The notes under the pieces: model-generated
The model's database searches: none
Seen by the model: only the letters and a program-made list of their open reading frames with translations
What the model was told of the DNA's origin: nothing
In this document: piece after piece, positions 11,153 through 22,544 of the stretch
Layout of the letters: each line of letters opens with the position of its first letter
How positions within the stretch are numbered: position 1 is the first letter of the stretch
From: Doryteuthis pealeii
Taxonomy: Eukaryota; Mollusca; Cephalopoda; Myopsida; Loliginidae
Assembly (NCBI GenBank): GCA_023376005.1
Contig: CM042157.1
Span: 52,141,712-52,205,711 of the forward strand
Direction: 5' to 3'
Length of the DNA stretch: 64,000 bases
Made by a program: the position numbers and the translations under genes

Positions 11153-11730
11153 GTAAAAAAGAACAATTTCCTCGTATATTCCTACCATAAAATAAACTGA
11201 ACCCTCATTTTATATTCTTTATTTATTTTAATATTCACTTCAATGTGTATATTCTAAAAGTTTTTATTTTGTGAGAATGGTTAGTTTTAAAGTGGGGGTT
11301 CATTTTTACACTTCAACTTTTTACTCGTAAATTCCTACCATAAAATGCCCAAGCCTAATTTTATGGTAGGAATTTACGAGTAAAAAGTTGAAGTTTACCC
11401 TTTGTTGTTGTTTCTTTTCTTTTTGGCTTTGGTACTCTAAAATAAAAACGTCAGATTTTAATCATCGTCGACGAAAAAACAAAATTACGGTCATAAAAAG
11501 AGGATCCAATTTATGCCTAAATTGTAAAACGAGCCTTTAAAACTAACCTTTAAAACTAACCATTCTCACAAAATAAAAACTTTTAGAATATACACATTGA
11601 AGTGAATATTAAAATAAATAAATAAAATATATTTAATATTGTAAAATAACGGGTGCAAAAACACGGACATAAAATGAGGGTTCAGTTTATTTTAAAGGAA
11701 TATATGGGGAAATTGTTCTTTTTTACCCCC
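11153..11730. mobile_element. Foldback MITE Z, copy 2
   Basis: Same internal order as 8528-9170, including the central hairpin at about 11325-11385. The outermost bases differ: here the inverted ends run into 'aagaacaatttcc' and 'ggaaattgttctt', so the termini have been exchanged or trimmed. No coding frame is supported. Confidence 0.75.
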
Positions 11731-11752
11731 ACCCACTCCTGGAAATATTGGT

Positions 11753-11894
11753 CAGGTACTATTCGCAAAGTTCCATCCCGGTCTCCTGTGGTAATAGATC
11801 AGAAAACAAACTCACCTATGAATGAAGTCCCTAGCTGAAGCAGTGCCTGCTGTATATGAAAAAATAATTTGTTGGTTGAAGGCGTTTTTATCGA

Positions 11895-11927
<33 letters not shown>

Positions 11928-12283
11928 GTGTTTTGAAGGTGTTAAAAGTAAGCCATATTTTTGAAAATATTAAACAAAAACACAAAAGTTAATGCGATAT
12001 TTTATCACCTCCAGTCTTTTTTCGACAAGTAAATGTAAATATTTTAACCTTTTTAAAAATATTGCTTACTTTTAATGTCTTCAAACAAAAAACAAAAAAA
12101 AAAAAACAAAAAAAAATCCATAAAAACGCCTTCAATTGACAAATTATTTTTTCATATACAGCAGGCACCACTTCAGCTAGGGACTTCATTCATAGGTGGG
12201 TTTGTTTTTTTCACCTATCACCGCCTAGCGTTTTTTTAAGGCAGGAGGCCGGGACGGAACTCTGCGAATAGTACTATTGGTCA
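11753..12283. mobile_element. Foldback element with about 130-base arms
   Basis: The left arm 'caggtactattcgcaaag' through 'aaataatttg' returns inverted at 12115-12283. The arms keep clear similarity over 'cctatgaatgaagtccc' and 'gtgcctgctgtatatg'. A poly-T run (about 11899-11926) sits in the interior. No protein is encoded. Confidence 0.75.
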
Positions 12284-12989
12284 TTTTAATGTTTTGTCAT
12301 CCCGGATTCCTGCCCTAATTTACGCTGTTTTTAATTGCTGGCATAAGATATAATTCTAGCCAAATATAGATATTTTCCGAGTCATGTTTTTCACATTTTA
12401 TCAGCAAATTAATGGAGATATTTTACAATACCCCACCCCAACCCCACTTTTCATCGCCAAATCAATTTAGATATTTTACCCCCTCCCCAGGTTTAATTTT
12501 TTTTACCATGAATTTTTACAAAACAAATTCAAATTTCAAATATGTACGTGCTGTATTTTTCGCTTTTTATTGGCAAATATATGTAGATATTCTACAATTA
12601 TGCCCCCTCACCAGCTTTATATTGGCACATCAATTTAGATATTTTATAAACCGCCCTTAGCCCCGTCGGCTGGATCTTTAGAATATTGGGCCACCTGCTG
12701 GCAGAGTGGTGACCCATGATGCTTAAGGATGGAATCTTTGTGGATGAGCAGTCCATGACATGCAACACTCTGCTTAGACTAAGGATACCTATTTTTTTGT
12801 CTACTTTTCATTTTAAAAACTAATTAAAATTAAATTGATTATTTATGGTCAAATTTTTGTCTCAGTTGAAAAGTAGTAACATAATGAGCATCAGTACAAA
12901 AAGCAACATAATATTAAACATGTAATTTATTTTTAATACATTTAAAACTATTTTTTCGGTCAATTTTTATCAAATATGACTTAATATGG

Positions 12990-13560
12990 CCACTAGAGTT
13001 GCTGTATAATCCGTGTTTACAAAATGAATTTAACACTAGATTGAAAAATAAGAAATTACCAAAAATCTGGGAATTATCTGATTTTAATGAAGTTTTCAGT
13101 ATTGATTTATCAATGAATGGATTTTATAATGCATCAGTTATTTTATTTTAAAACTTTTTTATTTAATTAGGTATTTCTGCTATGATAAATTAATATATAA
13201 AATTCATTTAAGATATGAGTATCATAAGTTTAAAATGTCATATTATATTCTAAAAACATATTTTTTTAATAACTACTTTACTTTAGTATCAATCTCTAAT
13301 AATTTTTTGTCACAAACTCTATTGAAAATTTACGCCCCCCCCCCCTCTAAACAAAATATTGATGTATACTTTTTTCTTTTATAAGATGAATCAATACATT
13401 TAAAGATTAAATAATTATCGAAATGAGTAAAAAAAAAAAAAAAAAAATTTTTTTAAATATCCAAAAATTTATTTTTTAGTTTTGATTTTATTTTCTGATT
13501 TTCAATACTTATTTTCTACGTGAGTAGCATCCCTATTTTGGAAACGGGGGGGGGGGTATA
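12990..13560. repeat. Inverted-repeat element U, copy 2 (partial)
   Basis: Contains the U block 'ttaccaaaaatctgg' through 'tttataatgcatcag' at 13053-13140 in the same orientation as 4543-4660, plus downstream U sequence. It lies within the long repeat that spans 10.3-15.1 kb, so it is either nested in it or a normal part of it; copy C of that repeat also contains a U block. Confidence 0.5.
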
Positions 13561-15187
13561 TTCGTATTGTAAAAACATGGACTTTTTAACAAATTGGGTA
13601 TACCTAGCTTAGACCATTACTTAGTTTAGATGGGCGGTCGGAGAGAGCCCCTCCGATCAATACATGATCAACCCTTCTTATAATATATGCTAGGTGGTGG
13701 TGGCTGAAGGTCCCAGGAATCACATCTGATGGTGAGGTTCCAGTTCTGGAGGTCTGGGGAATGTGGAGCACCCCTTCATCACCATTGCTTCCTGGTCCAC
13801 TCTTTACTGGAGTGGTAATACCTGTTACGGTCCCATTTATAGGTTGAATAGAAAAATGTATATTTATAAAAAATTGATTATCCATTAAGAATTACTTTAT
13901 TTCAAAAGTTTGTCAGCATTAAATGACCCACTGAGGTTGATATGCTGTAAAACAAACCAAACAAAATCAAACAACCCGTTCTGTTTAAAACATTTTATTT
14001 TTATGAATTTGTACAAAACACAATCCCCTCCCCCATCTGCCTAATATGACAACATAGATAAACATGAACTATATTTTTGAGATGAAGTTTGATAGGAATA
14101 ATTTTGATTTTTCGGATTGTTCTCCTCATCTTTATTGTATGTATATTACATATAATGTTTCAGCTGTTATATCCTCCAGCCTTCCTCAGGTGTTCCCTTT
14201 GTATCCAAGTATAGTAATGATCCAACCTGAGAAATTATTTTTAACAGTTTGACTGTTGATCAAACAGGCATTGAAGAACCTTCAAAGATCTCATTCAAAA
14301 ACAATGACCATTTCTGACATGTGTCACAAGAAGAATCATGATCATTTAGAAAAAGTTTATTGGCATTTCCTGTGCAACTTAAGGCATAAATTTGCCATCA
14401 GTCTTTTTCGATATTTTTATTTTCAAAGTAATTAACTTTAAAAACAATTTGATTTAGTCTTTTTAATAATTGGTTCCCATATTGTGTTCATCTCTATACT
14501 AGGTCACTACAGTCAAACATGAGATTCTTTGAGATGTTTTCTTTTCCACTGTGCTTCACTATCTAATATTTTAACTTTGAAATATAACTTTAATATATAA
14601 TAGTATATAAAATATAATATAGATATAAAGTGAAGGGCCATTGGGAAATATCTCCATATATTTGTTGATAAAAAGTGAGAAACACAGTACGGTAAATGTT
14701 TGAAATTGAGTTTATTGAAATTTGTACAAATTCAATAAAAAAAAATTATTTTAAACCTGGAGGGAGAGGGGTAAAATATCTAAATTGATTTGCCAATTTA
14801 AAAACAGCAATGGTGATCATGGCTAAGCAAAAACAGGAGGCCTGACAATTTTATAGTACATTTTGTCCATAAAATCTGTTTGCACTTTAATGAATTTATA
14901 ACTTTAAAGTGCACACTGACTTTATGGACACCCTCTATAATTAATTGATAGATGTAGTCATCATTTATAATGAACACAAGATACTTCATTAACCCGGCAT
15001 CATAGAAAAGTAAGAATAAAACTGGCTTAATGTGTCAATATTAGACATAATAGTAAATTATAAAATTGCCGCGAATAAGTGCTGTCCTGGAAAATGGTTT
15101 CCTAAAATGAATGGGAACCCTGACCAGTGGGTCGGGGGGCACTGTCTCCACCAGTCTTGGAGTAGCATTCCCAGTTGATTCTTTTAT

Positions 15188-15540
15188 TTGAGGTTATTGT
15201 TGTTTAATCACATTAGTTATATAGAGCTGTGTAAATGGAGTTCAGAACCGTTTGAATTATGTAAATATCCCCAGTGGTTCAAAAGTTATGAGAATTTAAA
15301 GCCCCGAAATTGGGGGTACAAATGTGGACATGATTTTTTTTTAAAAATATGTCAAATCACGGACCATTAAAAAAAAATAAATTCAGTGATTTCTTCACCG
15401 TTTCTTTATTTTTGGAGCAATTTTGATAGAATTTGGTATTCTTATGTAAAATTGTATGTTCTTTCTGATTATGCACTCAAATTGTATGTATCTCTATGCT
15501 TGAACCCATTATTTAGAGAATAAGAGATACAGATAGCAGC

Positions 15541-15597
<57 letters not shown>

Positions 15598-16140
15598 TTT
15601 AATACCCAATTATTCAACATTTTCATTATAATACTGCATGTATAGTATTAATTCAAATAAATAACATCACTTTGAATAAAAATAAAACATTTATTGCAAA
15701 AACACAGACATAAAATGGGGGTTCAGTTTATTTTATGGTAGGAATTTACTTTAAAACAGCTAAAAAAAGTTCAGGAAAAAAAATAGTAATTTCGTTGTTG
15801 CAGAAATTTCCATAAAATACGATAATTATCAAAATTTTTTACGTGTGAATCTTAAAATTCTCATGCCAAAAATTAATGTTAAATATTGGGTAAAACTTGC
15901 AAATCCTACTCAAAATCCCATGATATTACGGCTAAATTCTGATCAAAATCCCAAATTATTTATTTTCCCATTAAACTAACCCTAAACCCCCCCTAGTTAA
16001 AATTAAGTTTTCTTACAAAATTTGTGGGTTCTGTTTTTCCTGGGTTATAGTTTGTTTTGAAATGTATGATTGAAAAGTACATTGGACGTTTACGAATTTT
16101 GCACAGGTTGATTTTCCAAACGTAAATATATGTATAGTGT

Positions 16141-16180
<40 letters not shown>

Positions 16181-17713
16181 TTTAAATATGTAACATCACT
16201 TTGAATGTAAAAATACATTTCTAAATGCTTATGTTGAATTACATAAAAGAAATAGATTATCTATTTACATGTTTTCACACAAACCTGGTTTGTTTACATT
16301 TTTTGTAATTTCAAGTTTTTTTTTTTCCAAAATTGAAACGGACGTAAAAAATAATTCAATTATTAAAAACACATAAAAGTTAAATATTTAGAAGGATTGT
16401 TATTTTATTTTAAAATATATTATAAAATTTGATATATTAAATATTTTAAAAATTGGACGAGAAATAAGCGAATTTAAACTGTGTGCATAAACAATTCTTC
16501 GCTGAGGAAACACGCCTGCTTAACTAAGGAGTCGTACGCCTGTCGGACAAATAAATTTGAGATTTTTTTTTTCAAAATACAAATTTTTGAATAAAAAGCC
16601 GAAGAACTTAACATTCTTCAAATTTTACAATTTTTATATCAAAATAATTCTGAAACTTTGTAATATCATGGACAGAGTGCGTCTTTTTTGTTTATCATGC
16701 TCATTTTGAACAAATAGTCTTGGAGTTTGCACTATTGTAATTTTACTTCCACGGGTCCTAGAAACAAAACAAAAAAGCTCCCTTTTGTACTTCCAGGTGT
16801 CTTCTAATTGAATGCAAAATTTCAAGAATATTGATAAAGATTAGCCACTTAGATTTTCCAAAGAAATGTAGAGTGTAAAATGTATTCTCGGAAAAAAATT
16901 CCTATCACGCATTTTGGTTTTTTTAAAAGTAAAATACGTTTTTAACTCGCTGTAAAAAAAATATTCAATTAATAAGAACACATACAAATTACATATTTAG
17001 ATAGATTATTTTCTTTTCTTTTCAACCATATGAATATTTTTAAGATTGAATAATAAATATACAAGAAATTGTGATTTTAAATCAATATTATGACGTCAGT
17101 TGACAGGCTGTTTTTACAACCGAAAGTCACGTAAATTCGAGGTTTTTCTTCAAAATCAAAACTTTCGGATCAAATCCCAAAGCACTTGGCAATCTTTAAA
17201 TTTCACAAATTTTATAGGAAAATAATTTTGAAAGCCTCTAAAATTACAGACCATGTGCGTCTTTTTTGCGTCTTTCATATTTTTTAAGCAAATAACCTTT
17301 AACTTTGCCCTCTCATATTTTTATTTCCACGGGTCCTAGAAACAAAAAAAAATACCCCGTTTGTACTTCCAGGTGTCTTCTATTTGAGTGCAAAATTTCA
17401 AGAATATTGATAAAGATTAACTACTTTGATTTTGAAAAACAAAACGGCGTGTAAAATTTATCCTTAAAAAAAAACGGTCATATTTTTCTTTTCAGCTGTT
17501 CGACCGAAAATACGGTTTTAACTCTCTGTAAAAAAATAATTCAATTGATGAAAACCGATAAGTTACATATTTAGAAATATTACTCTATTCTCTTTCCAAC
17601 CACATAAATCTTTTTAAGATTGGTTAAGAAATACTCAAGAAATTGAAAATTGAACTGATTAAGGTCGCAAATTTAAAAATGTCAGCGTTTTTCAGCTAAA
17701 TGCTTGTAATGCT
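15188..17713. mobile_element. Long-arm element X, copy 1 (reverse orientation)
   Basis: The right end at 17713 is the reverse complement of the X terminus 'agcattacaagcattt'. Moving leftwards the copy contains two direct, degenerate modules of about 575 bases (each with 'caaaatttcaagaat' near 16813 and 17389). Then follow a fragment of MITE Z (15668-15750), a poly-T run (15542-15594) and the block 'agagataca'. No ORF is supported. It abuts the decayed gypsy element, whose last reading frame now ends on a stop codon supplied by X. Confidence 0.65.
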
Positions 17714-19193
17714 ACTTGGAGACTCCAACTGTGGTAACTCAGTGTCATGGGTTACATTGGTACCAGTTTCTGGGATGAGTGGTATGGTTTGTGACTCCAG
17801 GTTGTAATTATCCACGTCGCTTGGCGGCTCGCTATCACTGGCCACGCTGTCGAAATTTTCTGGAACCGTGGATTTGGTTTGGGGTGCTAGGTCTCTACTA
17901 TCCTCGTCGCTGTTGTCCAACTGACTGGAACTACTACTAGGGTTGTGTATGTGGTGACTAGCAACCATATAGCAGTCTTCTCTGCAGACCATATATGGTT
18001 TGGCCCTTAGCTGGGAACCAGAGAACTTTCGGACGTAGAACCAATCGTCCTGTTTGGATGAAACTAAATACCTTTCGCGACGCTGTTTTTTGTAAGGTCA
18101 CAGTGAAGGTATATGACGTCGCCAACTCTATCTCGGTATAGGGTCTATGAGGGCAGTTAGGAGCTTTGGACCGTTCACTGTATATATGGTTGTTGGAACG
18201 TCTATGGTGTTGTTGGTTAATTAGGTCCATATCGTAGAAGTGAATACGTTCATTGGTGAACTGGTCCCGGTGGTATAGGACCTCCCTGGGGGAAAGACCG
18301 AGTGATCCAACCCTACTATTCAAAGCACAACACGCTATGGTAAGAGAACTCGAAGAGACCTGTGCATCTGTGGGATCAGCTTTGAGGAGCTCTCTCTCGA
18401 CGTCTTGGACAGCCTTTTCAGCGACAGGGTTGCTGTTGGGGTTTTTTGGGTTACTAATCTCAACTGAGATATGATGGTTCAGTAGGAATTTGTCATTTAT
18501 AAGAGGTCTGAAGCCAGGAGCCGAATCTGTCCTTACGACGGCGGGTGGGTTACTATTGGGTCTGATGGGTAAACAGGTTTTGAGAATGGCTTCTCGTAAT
18601 GTTTCCTTCTGCTCATCTGGTACAAGCAGTGCGACGGTATAGGAACTGACGTATTCTCTCAAGACAAATACTAGTTGTCGACTTCGCTTGATGATATCGG
18701 CAGCGAATCGGAGTCCCAAGACAGTCCGGAGGGTCTTCACTAGATTGAGGTACGGCGACGAGAAGGGAAATCTTCAAGGAGGCACACTGATGGCATGAAG
18801 ATACAGTCTCGTCTATAGCCTTTGTCAAGTCCAAGGCGAAGAAATATCGGGTGATCACCTGGTGCATTTGGTGTTTGGTAGGGTGTCCAAACTTGATGTG
18901 GAGGGCTGTTAATAACGCATAAAGTGCATGTCGCGGGACAACAATCGCGTCACGTTGGAAGAAGAGGATCATTTCTACGAACGACTACAAGACCGTCTTG
19001 AGTTATTATGGCGGTTTGAAGATACCTCTTCACATCCTTAATGTTTGTAAGTCGTTTGGAAGGACGAGTGCCTTGCAAAAGATGTGCACATGTTCGGTTA
19101 AGGTCGGAACACTCATTCTGGATCTCTTTCCATGCAGGACGACTGGTGTATGGGAGTCTTGAGGATCCGCTGACTATCTCGAAAAGTAAGATT
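17714..19193 (-). pseudogene. Gypsy integrase and C-terminal tail
   Basis: The N-terminal zinc finger reads HIKFGH with CHQC downstream (HX4H and CX2C) in 18613-18972. The catalytic core reads FAADII (first Asp), VVRTDSAPGF (second Asp) and NPVAEKAVQ (Glu), a DDE set, in 17958-18740. A C-terminal part with KQDDWFYVRKF-like residues and a Ser/Asp-rich tail follows to 17714 in a shifted frame. Integrase would insert the cDNA in the nucleus. The frames overlap and shift at about 18.65 and 18.0 kb, so no intact protein is made. Confidence 0.75.
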
Positions 19194-19700
19194 CTAAAGA
19201 CTAGACTCATCTTGTTCACGAATGAAGGAGCATACCTGGCATATTGGATGAGCACAATCAGGAGCGTTACGGCTGGCAAAATCGGCGGGTAAGTTTTCCT
19301 TGCCAGCAAGATGTTTTATGTTAGACTGGAAGCGGCATACAGTTGACAAGAACGAGGTCAATCTGGGGCTGGCTGAGAACTGGCCGCGGCAGAATTTTTC
19401 ATAGGCCTGAACGCAGGGTTTATAGTCTGTGAGGACTATAGGATGGTGCTCTGACTGAATTAGATACGGGCTGAAATGTTTAATTGCGCTGGCGATAGCC
19501 AACGCCTCAACCTCACAAGGTAGTCAGGAAGGCTGAAGACCATGTAATTTTGCAGAGAAGTGTCCGCCGAGTAACAACTGTCTGTATACATCAAGGCGCC
19601 AATACTATGTTGTTTGACGGAGCCATCAGTCACAATCCATAGGTGTTCGGTGGGACAAGGCATGTGAATGGTTTTTGCCAATGATAGGTTTCTCTGTGCG
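19194..19700 (-). pseudogene. Gypsy RNase H
   Basis: Across two frames the protein reads LWIVTDGS (first catalytic Asp), EVEALAIA-like residues ending in AIASAIKHF, VLTDYKPC (further Asp) and HLAGKENLPADFASRN with the last conserved Asp. This order fits retroelement RNase H, which removes the RNA strand during reverse transcription. The 19460-20935 frame ends inside the domain and the 19194-19502 frame resumes it, so at least one indel lies near 19.5 kb. Confidence 0.75.
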
Positions 19701-20935
19701 GCAATAAATGCCTCGTTTAAATGCTCAGACCATTGTATATTATCTCTAGACTCTCTTCCGGCAGTGGCTTCATCCAGGGAACTAAGAAAGTGAGAGCAAT
19801 CTGGGATTACTCGGCTTAGGACTTTATATGCTCCAATAAATGATCTTAGGCCCTTCACTGTCCTGGGAGCTTGGCAAGAACTAAGAGTTGCAATTCTGTG
19901 AGGTCCTGCTGACAAGGATCCCTCAGTCCAGATCCAACCCAGGATGGACGCATGTTTAGGGCATATTACTGTCTTGTTGGCTGATAGCCTTAAATTGGCT
20001 TTTGACAGTACGGTGAGGATTCTGCGCCATGTAGAAGATAATTCCTTCAAGCTGTTACCACCACAGTAAAGGTCGTCAGCAAGCTTCGCTACATATCCCT
20101 CCATCAGAAGTTCGCCTAGCACCCTGCACATTAATTCCTCTAAAGCAGTTTCGGAGCCGGGCATGCCCATAGCACACCTTGTGTAAACGTGTATGCCTCT
20201 AAAGGGGGTTACAACACCGCAGTACTTTATAGAGTCTTTCGCTAATGGAATCTGATAGAAGGCGCTGGTGAGGTTGGTCTTGATGATCCATTGGCTTATC
20301 TTCCTTAGAGTAGAGTCAATGTTTGGCATAGCGGAAGGCTGTGGTTTCGAATAGCGGCCGACGCTGGAAAATGCCATGACGAGGCGGTGGCCGCCGTTGG
20401 GCTTGCCAACTAAAAATGAAGGGTTTATATATTCAACAGCCACACCTACGCTTTCGGGTTTCACAAATACACCAACGCTTTCTAGCTCATCGAACTTGAG
20501 TTGTAGAGCCTTGAGCTTGTCTTCGTTGTATTGGGGTAGTCGACCTCTGCGCTGAGGAGGTTGAGTAGGACCCATATTGATGGTGGCCTCGAAATGACCA
20601 GCTGAACTGTTGTACCCGGGTAGATCGTTTCTGAATACATCAGAGAACTCGGCAGTGAGTTGTTGGAAATTCCTTTTCTCTGAGGTGGATAGTACATTAT
20701 CGGAATCAATAATAATATGGGCAGTGTTCTCGTGATATTTGTTTGGGACTCTGTTGATACCTGCCATGTCAGAAGTTGTTCCTGGGGTGAACGTGGGAAC
20801 GGCCTGACAGATGTTGTGACCTGTATTTGCTGAGGTTCGTTGGTAGTGTTGATAATTCTTACCTTGCCTCCTACGCTCCTTGTGATGATAGGTTGTGGCC
20901 AAGATTTTCCTGATATATGACGGCATGAGTCCCAA
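19640..20935 (-). pseudogene. Gypsy reverse transcriptase
   Basis: The long frame carries palm and finger motifs: LTSAFYQIPL (substrate-contact motif with catalytic Asp region replaced by Thr-Ser), CAMGMPGS and the catalytic box read as LADD (20072-20083) where most gypsy elements have YxDD. The frame then continues through ILGWIW and RSFIGAYK, typical of the connection before RNase H. The enzyme copies the element RNA into DNA. The preceding 20482-21003 frame carries part of the protease-RT linker, so a frameshift lies near 20.5-20.9 kb. The LADD box may be a lineage trait and not decay, since both aspartates are kept. Confidence 0.8.
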
Positions 20936-21049
20936 CGAGGTTCGATGGCAAATTCGTCGTCCTTGCTGTCCGATATAGAGAACTCCAAATATTCATCGGG
21001 CAAAACTGGTTTGTCAGCGTGGAGCGCGCAGAACGTGAGTATGTCGAAT

Positions 21050-21379
21050 TCATTTTATGCTGGGAGAAGGTGTGTTTGAGCCATATCTGATTTGGGTATC
21101 GCCAATGCGAATTTCGGACATGGCAGGTCTAACTGAGAGGTTGTTCATTTTCATGAAAGGGACGCCTCCAAGTATCTCCGTATCAAGGTCCTCGACAACA
21201 AGACCTTCAAAGTGGCATGTTGTGTTCCCTCTCTCAAGAGTAAACCTCATTTCCCCAACTACATTGAGTGGGGAAGAACCGTCGGCCTGTCTAGCAGACT
21301 GAGATGTATCCGTGATTCTTGCACCTATGCGCCGGGCTGTGGTGTGCCGAATCATGTTACCAGTAGCTCCACTGTCCAC
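21050..21379 (-). pseudogene. Gypsy aspartic protease
   Basis: Begins MDSGATGN, carrying the DSG active-site triplet of retropepsins right at the start of the frame. It also has a hydrophobic flap-like stretch and ILGGVPFM, which fits the conserved Ile-Leu-Gly near the second substrate-binding loop. It would cleave the polyprotein. The upstream link to gag is interrupted by a stop and the downstream link to reverse transcriptase by a frameshift. Confidence 0.75.
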
Positions 21380-21417
21380 GTATCAATGTATGGTGATTGT
21401 TCGGTTTTCACACGACG

Positions 21418-21678
21418 TTAGGTTGTGGTTATTTCATCGTTGAGGTTTATCTCATCCAGAGTTTCGGCTTCATTCTGGACCTCATCGTCAAGGATGCTTA
21501 GAATCTGGCGGGCTTTGGCCATATATCGACAGTCAGACTCGGGTAAATAAGTGCATTGACTTAAGAAGTGGTTGGTGTTAGGCCTTTTTGCCTGGGTACA
21601 TAAGGGGCATATCCTCCGTGGATGGGTTTGTAGATGTTTTCTAATGTCGCGGCGTGGCGTATTGAACGTACGGTTCAC
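21418..21678 (-). pseudogene. Gypsy nucleocapsid with CCHC zinc knuckle
   Basis: Contains CPLC followed by nine residues, His, four residues and Cys, a CX2CX9HX4C knuckle with a longer loop than the usual CX2CX4HX4C. Such motifs bind the element's RNA during packaging. The frame is offset from gag and stops before the protease, with a stop just ahead of the protease active-site triplet in the other frame. Confidence 0.6.
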
Positions 21679-22382
21679 GACTGCTTCACACTACCTAGCT
21701 CTTCGAGTAATGAGTCTAGGGCCTGGGAGATCTCCGGTTTGATTGATGCTAGCGTGCGTGATCTCAATTCCGTCCCATAGCGCTGTTTAACTAGCTTAGG
21801 GAGGGCAGGATGGAGCAGACGTAGCCAAGTGAGGACTATCAAGCTCTCAAGTGTGGGAGTAAGTTCCTCATCCTCTGTAGGAAGATCGCCATGGTGTCTT
21901 ATGTGGGTGTCAGTACAAAGTAATGAGTTGTCAATGAAAGCAGATAATCTCTGGAATAAATCCTCTGGGCGTTCGTCAGGTTCTAGTCTTATGGAGTCAA
22001 AGTCCAGGAGGTGGGAACCACTAGTCTGGAAGCCGTAATGTTGTCTTATTACCTGCCAAACGTTTGTCAAGGAGGTGGTTGATTTTACGATGGTATTTCT
22101 TGAAATACTAGGACAGTAATTTGCAATCTTTCCCAACATCATCTCGACGATGTTATTTTTCTGGGCAGAAGTAAGCCTATGCGCTTCTGGTACCTCTATG
22201 CCGTCGCTAGTGAATCCGCGATGTGTATGTGTGCGTGATTTCTTTTCCCAGCAAGTTTCGAGGAAAGGCGCATAATTGCGGTCTAAAGATAACGAATATG
22301 TCAGGTTGTTCTTCCATGACTCTAACGAAGAAATTGTCTCCGCTTTTCCGAGACACCATTGTTTAGGAGCACGTATAGCCAT
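21675..22382 (-). CDS. Gypsy gag (capsid part)
   Basis: A 235-codon open frame beginning MAIRAPKQW, the first frame of the element. It is rich in charged and Trp/Leu residues, as expected of a retrotransposon capsid (for example QVIRQHYGF and RPEDLFQRL). Its end overlaps the start of the zinc-knuckle frame by four bases (21675-21678). That could be an original frameshift site or a later one-base change. The capsid would form the cytoplasmic particle in which reverse transcription occurs. The assignment rests on position and composition; I recognise no diagnostic catalytic motif in it. Confidence 0.65.
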   Translation of the reverse strand: MAIRAPKQWCLGKAETISSLESWKNNLTYSLSLDRNYAPFLETCWEKKSRTHTHRGFTSDGIEVPEAHRLTSAQKNNIVEMMLGKIANYCPSISRNTIVKSTTSLTNVWQVIRQHYGFQTSGSHLLDFDSIRLEPDERPEDLFQRLSAFIDNSLLCTDTHIRHHGDLPTEDEELTPTLESLIVLTWLRLLHPALPKLVKQRYGTELRSRTLASIKPEISQALDSLLEELGSVKQS

Positions 22383-22544
22383 GTTAGAATTTTGAACTTT
22401 TTTTTTCTTTTTTTTTTTTTTATGTATATAAAAGGTACTGACCGTTTGTTGAGTTGTGATCTCTAGGTACCACCAGACCGTTTATGCCATCTTGAATAAA
22501 ACGGAAATAGATATTTCCGAACTTTGTTTATCAAAAATCTCGTA

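Larger units (their letters stand above)
10252..15122. repeat. CAGGGTTCCCAC-ended long repeat, copy A
   Basis: Starts at a decayed 'gttcccactcgtcct' and ends at 'gggaaccctg' (15113-15122). Other copies start with cagggttcccac (26372, 51136, 60487) or end with gtgggaaccctg (54991, 57827). Internal blocks occur in the same order in copies A, C and D: 'gatgcttaaggat' with 'gatgagcag' near 12.72, 54.40 and 62.58 kb, and 'gatcatggctaagc' near 14.82 and 54.72 kb. The short inverted ends beginning CAGGG resemble hAT elements. No transposase is visible, so I call it nonautonomous. This copy is interrupted by a Z copy (11.15-11.73 kb) and another foldback (11.75-12.28 kb). Confidence 0.55.
17714..22490 (-). 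mobile_element. Ty3/gypsy-type LTR retrotransposon, decayed
   Basis: On the minus strand, from right to left, come gag, zinc knuckle, aspartic protease, reverse transcriptase, RNase H, integrase zinc finger, integrase core and a C-terminal tail. This is the gypsy order. Several frameshifts and stops break it. It is clearly GC-richer than the flanking DNA. Its 3' end is cut by element X at 17713, and no pair of long terminal repeats is recognisable. The 5' side passes into repeat Y near 22.5 kb. It lies antisense inside the proposed NCAPG intron 1. Confidence 0.85.

Noticed and set aside
18253..18474. Plus-strand ORFs at 18253-18474, 19041-19292 and 21057-21421
   Set aside because: They lie opposite the gypsy integrase, RNase H and protease frames and are shadows.
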